Positions 49,558 through 56,641 of a stretch of 56,641 nucleotides of DNA are shown piece after piece. The position numbers and the translations under genes are program-made. This DNA is from BOKZ01 sp040900165 (GTDB lineage: Bacteria > Patescibacteriota > UBA1384 > 2-12-FULL-50-11). Every line of letters begins with the position of its first letter. The first letter of the stretch is position 1. A model generated the notes under the pieces. The model had not been told where the DNA came from. It worked only from the letters and a program-made list of their open reading frames with translations, and made no database searches. Location: NCBI GenBank assembly GCA_040900165.1, contig JBBDZM010000020.1, positions 1 to 56,641 of the forward strand. The letters run 5' to 3'.

Positions 49558-50469
49558 TTAGAAAAACTCCCTTATTTTCGCTTTATGCTCGGCAAAGGTC
49601 TTGGAAAAATAAGTTTGTCCTTGGGCATGGAAATAAAAGAAATAATCGTGCGATTCGGGATTAACAGCTGCCTTAATACTTGCCAAACCGGGGTTGGCAA
49701 TTGGTCCTGGCGGCAAACCACCATTTAGGTAAGTATTATATGGGGAAACAACTGATTGTGGGTCGCCGCTAACAAGAATCTTCCAATCGCCCTTGGCGTA
49801 TTGGACGGTTGCGTCAGCTTCGAGATTCATACCAATTTTTAAGCGATTAACATAAACCCCGGCGATGGCCGAGCGCTCCGAGTCACTTTTAGCCTCTCGC
49901 TCAACAATCGAGGCCAGTATTACTGTTTCGGCTGTAACATTGAGTTCGATAGTCCTGGTAGCAAAATTATCGCGCATCAATTGGATAAGTTCATTAATTG
50001 TTATTTCGTACTTAACTTCGTAGGTATCAGGAAAAAGATAGCCCTCATACTGATCGGCGGTCTTAGCGAACCCTTTTAGCTGCGCTAGCTTCTTGTCATT
50101 AACTAAATAATTTTCGATGTCTTTAGCTCGCCAACCTTCGATAATCGTAATGCTGGTAGTCTTAAACTTCGCCCTAGCCAGGTTGTCAGCGATTATTGAC
50201 GCCGAGTCAGCCGATGATATCACGTAGGTCCCGGGCAGGATATTGGCTTGAATCATTTTTAAGTACAAGAAAAAGGCAAACTGGCTTTTGATTAACGACT
50301 CCTCTGAAAGTTTCTGGGCAACTGCCGCCCGACTCATTCCCGAAACTACAGCCACCTCCTTAGTTATCGGGTTGTCAGGATTTTTAGCGCCAAGCAACAC
50401 CGTCATAATTACTACCAGAATAACGATTATTCCGAATAAGATCGCCGCACTAATCTTGAATGTTTTCAT
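49558..50469 (-). CDS. mltG: Endolytic murein transglycosylase MltG
   Basis: A 303-residue enzyme with an N-terminal membrane helix, a LysM-like fold and a YceG domain. The catalytic Glu lies in LASIVEREA (about residue 190), and YNTYLNGGLPPGPIANPG is the C-terminal hallmark. MltG cuts nascent glycan strands and sets their length. It overlaps ruvX (TAATG), the widespread ruvX-mltG pairing. Confidence 0.96.
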   Translation of the reverse strand: MKTFKISAAILFGIIVILVVIMTVLLGAKNPDNPITKEVAVVSGMSRAAVAQKLSEESLIKSQFAFFLYLKMIQANILPGTYVISSADSASIIADNLARAKFKTTSITIIEGWRAKDIENYLVNDKKLAQLKGFAKTADQYEGYLFPDTYEVKYEITINELIQLMRDNFATRTIELNVTAETVILASIVEREAKSDSERSAIAGVYVNRLKIGMNLEADATVQYAKGDWKILVSGDPQSVVSPYNTYLNGGLPPGPIANPGLASIKAAVNPESHDYFFYFHAQGQTYFSKTFAEHKAKIREFF

Positions 50470-50897
50470 TAGGAATTGTCTTCGAGATACTGCTGGAGGA
50501 TTAATTGGGCCGCTACCTGATGAACTCGCTCTTTTGAGTTGCCCAGACTTTCACCCTGGCTAACAATTATTTCTTCGGCCATAAAACTCGTTAAGGTTTC
50601 GTCAACAAAGTGGACATTTACGCCGAGTTTTTCCTTAAGCTCCCTAGAAAAGTTACTGATTTTCACTGATTCTTCAGTTGGTTGGCCATCTTCGTTGACC
50701 GGCAAGCCAACAACAATTGCATCGGCCTCCTCCAACTCCATCAGCTTTTTTATCTGCTCAATCGCCCAGATCCGACCATTTTCTTCGTAAAAACTGTGAT
50801 TCTTCGGCGAAGCAAGAGTCGTTAGCTCCGAGGCTAACGACTCGCCAACCGCTACTCCAATTTTTTTACTACCAACATCAAGTCCAAGGTAACGCAT
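50469..50897 (-). CDS. ruvX: Holliday-junction resolvase-like RuvX (YqgF)
   Basis: A 142-residue RNase H-fold protein: GLDVGSKKIGVAV at the start, VVGLPVNEDGQPTE and VDETLTS with acidic metal-site residues. The family acts in 16S rRNA end processing or junction cleavage. Start 50897 was chosen because MRYLGLDVG is the family's start; the frame is open upstream to 50936. It starts one base after the stop of the gp47-like gene. Confidence 0.94.
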   Translation of the reverse strand: MRYLGLDVGSKKIGVAVGESLASELTTLASPKNHSFYEENGRIWAIEQIKKLMELEEADAIVVGLPVNEDGQPTEESVKISNFSRELKEKLGVNVHFVDETLTSFMAEEIIVSQGESLGNSKERVHQVAAQLILQQYLEDNS

Positions 50898-50898
50898 A

Positions 50899-52662
50899 TC
50901 AGTTGGTTTTGGTTTTATCGATAAAGCCGTACTCAATCCTAATTTCTTTGGCTAATAACGGCAGACGGTTTATCCACCAGCTTGGGCTGATCGATACTTC
51001 AGCCGATTGGGCATCGTATTGCTCAACGACAATTGCCGAGGCCGCTTCCCGCGATTTGTTTTTAATGCTTTTTGATATCCTGGTTTTATCGATATTCGGT
51101 ACTTTAAAGGCCACTCCAGCAATCTCAAAATCTATCTGGTTTTTATCTTTGGTAATCTTTTTAGTTGTAAAAACTGGTTTGTTGTCATCGGGAAAAACTA
51201 CCCGCTCGTTATCGTTAATCCGATTATCAAAGGCGGCAATAAATATCTCCAGCGCTTGGTTTTCATCGAAAACAACAACCCCATACTCAACAATCAGCGT
51301 TGCGGTGGCACTACTAACTTCCTCCCCCGCATCTTTGTCGGCATCTTCTTGTTTGATGTCTGCCCAAATAGCGTCGCTAAGAATTTTCTGGCCAGCCGCT
51401 TTTTCTGTTAGCTCCTTTGTCGCCTCTTCTTTGGCCGTTTTGTTTAATTTTAACAACGCCGAATCGATATCGTCTTGTGATAATACAGTTACAACCTTAG
51501 TTAACCCTCCGGTAAAGGCGGTGGAGCTCGACGCCGGGGTATTTGACAGGGCTCCGGCAACGCTAAACGATCCGGATGCGACGTTGTAGCTTTCGCCTGG
51601 TTCGACAGCGGTAACCTCGACCACCTTACTCTTGTAGATTGGTTGGCCGTTGTTGGGGTCATAAGTAACTTTGCCAATCGTTACCGATTCGTTCAGCGTA
51701 AAAACCTTTCCGCCGCTGTGGGTCGCTTTCGTGCCGGCGCTAAATGTCTGATCCTTGCCCACCCCCGAGCCGTCGGTGTGTTTGTTGATAATCGTTATCT
51801 TGCCGGTTGCGTCGGTGCCAACGTCTTTTTGGCCAGTCGCGGTAATTTTCTCGCTCTTAGTTTTTTCGACCGACAATTTATTGCCAGCAATAGTATTAGC
51901 TTTTTGCTCCTTGAGGTTGTTGACGGCCGAAACATTAACCTTTTCCGATAACGGCTCGGCCAAATAAGTGATAGTTACTATCGCCCTGGGTACAAAGACC
52001 ACGACTAGAATAATAATAAATAACAATACCCCAAAACCGACAGCGACTGATTTCCAAGGGATTTTGAATTCTTTGCGAGAATTAAATCCGCCGCTCCTAG
52101 ACATAATCGCCGGCAAATCATCGAGTTTTCTTGATTCGCTCTGGGGTTTTTCCGCTAGCGCTTCCGGCTTAACCGTTGTTGGCTCAAATACCTTGGGCAC
52201 TTCACCGTCATTTGTTGGCTCGGCTGCTGCGGCCGGTTCGTCTTTGGCCAGTTCTTTCTCTAGTTGCTGGTCTTCTTCAACCATCTGTTTGTGTTGACGA
52301 TTTGGGTCGTATTGTTGAACTTTGACGCCGTCGATCACTTGATCTGGCAGAGCCGGAGTGGTGGGTTGAACTGGAGAGCCGGCTGGTTGGGGGGTACTGG
52401 GAATGGCGGTAATTGCCCCGTAAGTTTTGATGCCGACTTGCCCGGCCAGGCGTTGGCCAATTTTATTGGTTGTCACGAGCGTTATCGTTTTACCCTGTTT
52501 TTTCGCCTCTTTGGCCACCAACTTTAAATTAACCAAGCTTTGAAAAAGACCGCTATTTTTGGCCAGTACCAGAGCAATTTCCTTGTCGCTCGATTGAGCG
52601 ATTTTATCGATTACGCTAGTAATCTCCTCGTCTGGCTCCAGATAAACCGGTTTGTAGGCCAT
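50899..52662 (-). CDS. CPR-type membrane protein with gp47/baseplate-J-like extracytoplasmic region
   Basis: A 587-residue protein. Residues 1-85 (PVYLEPDEEITSVIDKI, IALVLAKNSGLFQSLVNLKL) form an alpha/beta domain seen in many CPR proteins annotated as baseplate J/gp47 family. A charged, Pro/Glu-rich linker (about 90-195) leads to one membrane helix (about 205-230) and a large outer beta-rich region (about 232-580), including TGKITIINKHTDGSG and FTLNESVTIGKV. The stop/start overlap with the PilM/FtsA-like gene (TAATG) suggests a shared complex spanning the membrane, with the ATPase below and this protein across. Function is unproven. Confidence 0.75.
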   Translation of the reverse strand: MAYKPVYLEPDEEITSVIDKIAQSSDKEIALVLAKNSGLFQSLVNLKLVAKEAKKQGKTITLVTTNKIGQRLAGQVGIKTYGAITAIPSTPQPAGSPVQPTTPALPDQVIDGVKVQQYDPNRQHKQMVEEDQQLEKELAKDEPAAAAEPTNDGEVPKVFEPTTVKPEALAEKPQSESRKLDDLPAIMSRSGGFNSRKEFKIPWKSVAVGFGVLLFIIILVVVFVPRAIVTITYLAEPLSEKVNVSAVNNLKEQKANTIAGNKLSVEKTKSEKITATGQKDVGTDATGKITIINKHTDGSGVGKDQTFSAGTKATHSGGKVFTLNESVTIGKVTYDPNNGQPIYKSKVVEVTAVEPGESYNVASGSFSVAGALSNTPASSSTAFTGGLTKVVTVLSQDDIDSALLKLNKTAKEEATKELTEKAAGQKILSDAIWADIKQEDADKDAGEEVSSATATLIVEYGVVVFDENQALEIFIAAFDNRINDNERVVFPDDNKPVFTTKKITKDKNQIDFEIAGVAFKVPNIDKTRISKSIKNKSREAASAIVVEQYDAQSAEVSISPSWWINRLPLLAKEIRIEYGFIDKTKTN

Positions 52663-53909
52663 TATTGTTTCAACCCCGTCACGGCTTTACGCATCATCGT
52701 CTCTAGAATACTCGATTCACCGATTAAGTCTAAGGCAATATTCGACAAGGCCAGTGGCGTTACCTCGGAGATATCTTTGAGATGGTCGGTTTCGTCTTTC
52801 ATATTGGCCACATCGCCAGGGCGAATAAACTGCGTGTCCGGCTGGCGAGCAAACGGTAAATCTTTAACCCATTCCTCGCCCTCCAGTGCCGCTTTAATCT
52901 CCGGCAAATTACTGCCGCCGCCACAGAGCAGAATCTTTGATGGCAACAGATCGGTCTCACCGAACTCTTCAAGGGAAATCTGCAGGGCCGACAGCCAAAC
53001 ATTAACGTCGTTAGTGAGAGCGTTTTTAACTTTCTCGGCTGGCTCTGGCTCTAAATTACCAGCTGAGTACTGAAGCTTGGCTTCTTCGGCTTCTTGGAAA
53101 TTTTTGTCCAGCACTGCCGCCACTCGCTTAGTAAAGGCCCGGCCGCCAATGGCAAACATTTTTGTCCCCTCAACGCCGCCGTTACGGACGACTGCCACGT
53201 CGGTGGTGCCGCCGCCGATATCAATAAATATCGCCGCAAAATCGGTGGATTCTTCGTCTAGACAGCGGGCTACCGCATACGGCTCGGCCGCGACAGCCAA
53301 AAGCTCTAATCCCAATTCATTAACGACGGTTTCCAACGCCCCCAGCTGAACAATTGGCGCAAAAGCGTTATAAACTCCGACCGATAGTTCTTTGCCTTGG
53401 TAGCTCATCGGGTTGGAAACTTTGTAGCCATCGATAGTAACATTAACAATGGCGGCGTTGACTAGCTGGACATCGATTTCCTCTTGGCCGGTTTCGACTG
53501 CCAACTCGGCCCGAGCCGCCCTAAAGGCCTCGGCTTGGGCTTTGTTAACGATATCTTGTAGCTCAGCCAACTGAATTTGGGTGGCTGGCTGTTCTCGACG
53601 GATTTTCACTGTACTGGTTGTCCCTTTAACTAATTCGCCAGCAATACCAACGATTGCTTTGTCGGGCAGGTACTGGGCTTGGTTGGCGGCCTCCTCGATT
53701 GCCATCTCGCAGTTTTTCGCCACACCGTGGATATCGGTAACGCCGCCGCCCTGCATATCGCTTAAGCGTTGGCGGGCTCGACCGACGCCGCGGACATAGC
53801 CACGACCGTCGATTACTTCAAAAACCAGGGCTTTGACAAACTCCGTCCCAATGTCGAGTGAGATTGCCCAGTTATTCTGCCGTTTTTTCTTCCCTCCGAA
53901 GATTCCCAT
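52662..53909 (-). CDS. PilM/FtsA-like actin-fold ATPase
   Basis: A 415-residue actin-family protein. Motifs: phosphate 1 SLDIGTEFVKAL (residues 17-28), phosphate 2 FIDIGGGTTDVAVV (about 225-238), adenosine CGGGSNLPEI; a FtsA/PilM-type SHS2-like region lies between (VGIAGELVKGTTST). The last helix (ILETMMRKAVTGL) could be an amphipathic membrane-binding end as in FtsA. It may be a divisome FtsA or a PilM-type platform for surface fibres; both fold alike. No ftsZ or other pil gene is adjacent except a prepilin gene 30 kb away. It is the first gene of the run down to C39 (46284). Confidence 0.85.
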   Translation of the reverse strand: MGIFGGKKKRQNNWAISLDIGTEFVKALVFEVIDGRGYVRGVGRARQRLSDMQGGGVTDIHGVAKNCEMAIEEAANQAQYLPDKAIVGIAGELVKGTTSTVKIRREQPATQIQLAELQDIVNKAQAEAFRAARAELAVETGQEEIDVQLVNAAIVNVTIDGYKVSNPMSYQGKELSVGVYNAFAPIVQLGALETVVNELGLELLAVAAEPYAVARCLDEESTDFAAIFIDIGGGTTDVAVVRNGGVEGTKMFAIGGRAFTKRVAAVLDKNFQEAEEAKLQYSAGNLEPEPAEKVKNALTNDVNVWLSALQISLEEFGETDLLPSKILLCGGGSNLPEIKAALEGEEWVKDLPFARQPDTQFIRPGDVANMKDETDHLKDISEVTPLALSNIALDLIGESSILETMMRKAVTGLKQ

Positions 53910-54016
53910 TGATAGCTATACGATACCGAGAAAACTTCCTAATGGCCAGTAAGCCCTTTAGCAACTCCCAGTTGCGCTAAATTGACGAAAGCCAAGAAAT
54001 ATATTTAGGTTAAAGT

Positions 54017-54151
54017 ATGGAAAAAGAACCGATCCCGATGAGCGAGCCCAGCAATGAGGCCGACCGACCGAAGAACTTCGCCGAAACCCAAGCAGACTTC
54101 GACCAGTCGCGCGTTGAGGCGGAAAAGCTCGAAACTGAAAACCCAAATTAG
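54017..54151 (+). CDS. Small acidic protein, 44 residues
   Basis: Starts MEKEPIPMSEPSNEADRP, rich in Glu, Asp and Ser and hydrophilic throughout, probably disordered. It lies opposite the end of alaS; their stop codons overlap as TTAG. TATATT at 53999-54004 could be its -10 box. No homologue recognised; expression is plausible but unproven. Confidence 0.45.
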   Translation: MEKEPIPMSEPSNEADRPKNFAETQADFDQSRVEAEKLETENPN

Positions 54152-55830
54152 CCCACCGTTGCCTTGATCCGCCGAATACCCTGGCTGGAGGCTTCTTCTT
54201 TAAGAATCTCAAATTTTCCCAGCTCGCCGGTGGATTTGACGTGCGGACCGCCGCAGAGCTCTTTGGAGAAGTCCCCAATTGAGTAAACCGCCACCATATC
54301 GCCGTATTTTTGGCCAAATTCGGCCAGTGCCCCGGATTTGAGTGCGTCTTTTTGCAGCATTTCCTCGCGAACCACCGGCAGATTGGCTTTAATTTGGTCG
54401 TTGACAATTTTTTCCACTTTTTTCAGCTCGTCGTCAGTTATTTTTCGATCGAAGGAAAAATCAATCCGTAAGCGCTCACTGGTGACGTTGGAGCCGCGCT
54501 GATGAACTTCCGGTCCGAGAACTTGCCGCAGAGCGGCAAGTAATAAGTGGTGGGCGGTATGGTGTTTGACAGTCTGCTCGTTGTGATCGGCTAAGCCGCC
54601 TTTGAACTGTCCGGCCGAGCCAGAGCGCGAAATTTGCTGGTGTTTAGTGAATAGCTCGTCGAAATACTTTGGGTTAACCTCGTATCCCTCGCTGACCAAA
54701 TGCTCGATAACCATTTCTTTGGGAAAGCCGAACGATTCGTACATATAAAATGCTAGCTCGGTGACGGTTTTTTGATCGGCTGACTGGTTGCGTTTCTGCC
54801 ACTGCTCCAAATGGTTAGCTGCCCGGCTAAGATTTTTTTCAAACAAGGCTCTTTCAGTATCAACAACCCTCCAAATTTCCTTTGTTGATAACATCTCGTA
54901 ATATTGGCTGTAATAATGGTGGATTTTGTTAATTATCCCCAGCCAATCAAGGTGTTCCGACAGCTTCCTACTCAAAAACGCAACTTTTCTAATTAGCCGC
55001 CGCAACACGTAGTCCCGCCCCTTATTGCCAGGAGTAACACCAGCACTAACTAGGAAAATTACTGCCTTTAAATGATCAGCAATAACTTTGCTCTCGTATT
55101 GGTCTTGCTCATCAATAGCACCAATCCAGTCGCTGTACGGCGCTATCTCCCAAACCGACTTTTTCCCCTGTAAAACCGTGCTAAGACGCGCTAGTCCACT
55201 ACCGGTATCTAACCCGACAAACTCTAGTTGAGTATATTGCTGATCGTCCGAGCAGTAGTACTGGTTGAACACCAAGTTCCAGACTTCAATCCCGTCGATA
55301 TATATCTCGGTGTTTGGCCCGCAGGGTCCTTGGTCGCCAGTTGGACCCCAGAAATTATCCTCTCGGCCAGCTTTGACAACTTTAACGCCGTGTTTTTGCC
55401 AGATTTTTTCACTCTCAAGATCAGCCGGCGTATCCTTGTCGCCCTCAAATACCGTCACATGGATGCGGTTCTTGGCCACATTCAGATGCTCGCTAACAAA
55501 CTCCCAAGCCTCATCGATCGCCTGTTCTTTCATTTTGTACGAATCGTGTAGGCCAAAACGGAAGTTGCCGAGCATCTCGAACATTGTTAGGTGGGTGGCG
55601 TCGCCAACTTCGACAATATCAGTCGTTCGAACGACTGGCTGGACAGAAACAACGGCGTGATTTTTGATTAACTCCGGCTGGGAGTAAAACGGCTTGAACT
55701 GTTGCATGCCGGCAGTCGTAAATAAGACCGATGGGTCGTTGTCAGGAACAATCGGCGCCGGCGGAACTAGGGCGTATTTTTTCTGTTGAAAAAAGTTTGT
55801 AAAACTTTTTCTTAGCTCGTCAATGCCCAT
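54148..55830 (-). CDS. alaS: Short alanyl-tRNA synthetase lacking the C-Ala domain
   Basis: A 560-residue class II synthetase that charges and proofreads tRNA-Ala. The catalytic core shows FTTAGMQQFKP (motif 1 region), FEMLGNFRFG (motif 2, conserved MLGNFSFG-like), and LDTGSGLARLSTVL (motif 3). The editing domain is present: HHTAHHLL (HxxxH, about residue 420) and CGGPH (CxxxH, about 525). The chain stops right there, so the C-Ala domain (about 250 residues, normally from about 700 to 870) is absent and other parts are reduced. A complete stop and a normal neighbour argue against an assembly break. Start is two bases after the transglycosylase stop. Confidence 0.93.
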   Translation of the reverse strand: MGIDELRKSFTNFFQQKKYALVPPAPIVPDNDPSVLFTTAGMQQFKPFYSQPELIKNHAVVSVQPVVRTTDIVEVGDATHLTMFEMLGNFRFGLHDSYKMKEQAIDEAWEFVSEHLNVAKNRIHVTVFEGDKDTPADLESEKIWQKHGVKVVKAGREDNFWGPTGDQGPCGPNTEIYIDGIEVWNLVFNQYYCSDDQQYTQLEFVGLDTGSGLARLSTVLQGKKSVWEIAPYSDWIGAIDEQDQYESKVIADHLKAVIFLVSAGVTPGNKGRDYVLRRLIRKVAFLSRKLSEHLDWLGIINKIHHYYSQYYEMLSTKEIWRVVDTERALFEKNLSRAANHLEQWQKRNQSADQKTVTELAFYMYESFGFPKEMVIEHLVSEGYEVNPKYFDELFTKHQQISRSGSAGQFKGGLADHNEQTVKHHTAHHLLLAALRQVLGPEVHQRGSNVTSERLRIDFSFDRKITDDELKKVEKIVNDQIKANLPVVREEMLQKDALKSGALAEFGQKYGDMVAVYSIGDFSKELCGGPHVKSTGELGKFEILKEEASSQGIRRIKATVG

Positions 55831-55832
55831 AC

Positions 55833-56582
55833 CTAATTGCCCGGTAGGAAAAACTGCCAGATACTGCCCACTCCCGAGGAACTGTTGTCTTGCTCAAGAT
55901 CGGTGTTAATGGTCGATGGCGATAACAGGCCGCGCCAAAAATCGAGAATCGGCACGGTGATCACCAGTGAGAGATCGGTTTTTGGCTTCAACTCAAAGTC
56001 GTTGTTATTGGCGCCGTCAATATAATTTTTCCACCACTGGCCGTAAATTTTATCGTAGGCCTTTTCGATCGTTAGAATCTTATCGGCATAGGCAACCGTC
56101 CCGCCGATTGGCGAGCCAGCTTCATATGCCAGTACTGCTCCACCGCCGCCGTTATAGGCGATCAGGCCTTTGCGGACATTGCCGCCGTAGTCGCGGATCC
56201 GGCCGCAGATGTAGTGGGCACCAAAACGGATTGCCAGATCAGGGTTGCTAGTTAAATCGCTGGGGGTAAACGGTGAGACTCCTAGTCGCTGGGCAACCGC
56301 CACAGCCGTTGAGGGGATAAACTGGGTTAAGCCAACCGCCCCGGCGTAAGAATGGGCCGTAACGTTCCAGGTACTTTCCGTATAGATTAGTGCCGCCAAA
56401 AAGTTTGGGGTCGCCACACCCTTGCAGTATTCGTTAGTCCATTTCGCCATTGAGCCCTGGAATTGTTTCGGCAGAGGGTAGGCGATACTGGCAAACAGCA
56501 CCGGCCCCAAGATAAAGACCACCGAGCCAATAGCAACTAAGCCAACGGCGATGTAGAGTGTAACTTTTGTCCGAACCGACAT
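55833..56582 (-). CDS. Membrane-anchored soluble-lytic-type transglycosylase (SLT/GH23)
   Basis: A 249-residue protein: one N-terminal helix (about 10-33), then a lysozyme-like domain with the catalytic Glu in ALIYTESTWN (about residue 69), AVGLTQFIPST and IAYNGG, all typical of family 1 lytic transglycosylases. It cleaves the MurNAc-GlcNAc bond in peptidoglycan. A disordered tail follows. TACACT (56590-56595) lies seven bases before the ATG, so it is leaderless; alaS is coupled downstream. Confidence 0.93.
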   Translation of the reverse strand: MSVRTKVTLYIAVGLVAIGSVVFILGPVLFASIAYPLPKQFQGSMAKWTNEYCKGVATPNFLAALIYTESTWNVTAHSYAGAVGLTQFIPSTAVAVAQRLGVSPFTPSDLTSNPDLAIRFGAHYICGRIRDYGGNVRKGLIAYNGGGGAVLAYEAGSPIGGTVAYADKILTIEKAYDKIYGQWWKNYIDGANNNDFELKPKTDLSLVITVPILDFWRGLLSPSTINTDLEQDNSSSGVGSIWQFFLPGN

Positions 56583-56589
56583 TTACGTC

Positions 56590-56595
56590 AGTGTA
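56590..56595 (-). promoter_or_regulatory. -10 box of the transglycosylase gene
   Basis: TACACT on the minus strand, seven bases before the ATG at 56582; no clear -35 box because the terminator's T run occupies that position. Confidence 0.5.
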
Positions 56596-56600
56596 ACAGA

Positions 56601-56632
56601 GAAAAAAAATGTGCGCGAGAGAGGACTCCTCG
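56601..56632 (-). terminator. Terminator of a gene beyond the right edge
   Basis: Minus strand: GCGAGGAG-TC-CTC-T-CTCGC hairpin (56632-56614), then eight T. The gene it ends lies outside the window to the right. Confidence 0.75.
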
Positions 56633-56641
56633 CTTCTGGTG

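Noticed and set aside
50717..51589. 290-codon plus-strand frame over ruvX and the gp47-like gene
   Set aside because: Ser/Leu-rich translation with no domains, antisense to two well-supported coupled genes.

Overview
The window is two unrelated pieces of DNA joined by an assembly artefact. Positions 1 to about 1030 are GC-rich and alphaproteobacterial-looking: the 5' end of a DinB-family gene and a complete aquaporin. A 36-base block of G runs and C runs (1031-1066) separates this from the remaining 55.6 kb. That remainder is moderate in GC, compactly organised and uniform in style, and looks like a Candidate Phyla Radiation (Patescibacteria) bacterium. The reasons are a short AlaRS without its C-terminal domain, CPR-type membrane and gp47-like proteins, no biosynthetic pathways, many TATAAT-like boxes 6-7 nt before start codons, and abundant small membrane and cell-surface genes. 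I cannot name the lineage more closely. A 100-N scaffold gap lies at 17512-17611.

Layout. 1.1-3.2 kb: an unknown protein, a PfkB sugar kinase, an HNH protein, tRNA-His. 3.2-6.3 kb (minus): DEAD-box helicase, then two tiny ORFs that copy the start of TypA, then typA itself. 6.5-15 kb (plus): LysM-CHAP cell-wall protein, VIT1-like transporter, tRNA-Arg (minus), HD-domain protein, then a surface-glycan group (polysaccharide deacetylase with three carbohydrate-binding-like repeats, a 39-residue membrane protein, a processive-type GT2 glycosyltransferase, a GH26-like glycosidase and an M23-type protein). 15-19 kb: PyrE-like phosphoribosyltransferase, GIY-YIG protein, tmRNA, a single ORF fusing an XRE repressor to Hsp20, the gap and 61-bp repeats, a membrane-anchored cyclophilin directly behind tRNA-Val. 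19-26 kb: lipoprotein, secreted protein, tRNA-Glu, prepilin, three membrane glycosyltransferase genes. 26-33 kb (minus): surface protein, PH-domain protein, FtsEX with a PcsB-like CHAP protein, DUF1003 protein, FMN reductase. 33-38 kb (minus): TPR protein, SecA, SerRS, GreA. 38-42 kb: histidine kinase, response regulator, PucR/CdaR-type regulator. 42-54 kb (minus): MreB-MreC-MreD-PBP2 and, upstream, two C39-like proteins, MltG, RuvX, a gp47-like membrane protein and a PilM/FtsA-like ATPase. 54-56.6 kb: short AlaRS and a lytic transglycosylase.

Much of the content serves the envelope: rod-shape synthesis (MreBCD, PBP2), septal hydrolase control (FtsEX with PcsB), peptidoglycan cleavage (MltG, SLT, CHAP, M23), a surface polysaccharide group, and protein export and folding (SecA, cyclophilin). 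The most unusual features are the two typA-mimicking leader ORFs chained by stop/start overlaps, the XRE-Hsp20 fusion with a palindrome over its promoter and a second internal start, the cyclophilin start codon two nucleotides beyond the end of tRNA-Val, and the recurring leaderless promoter arrangement.
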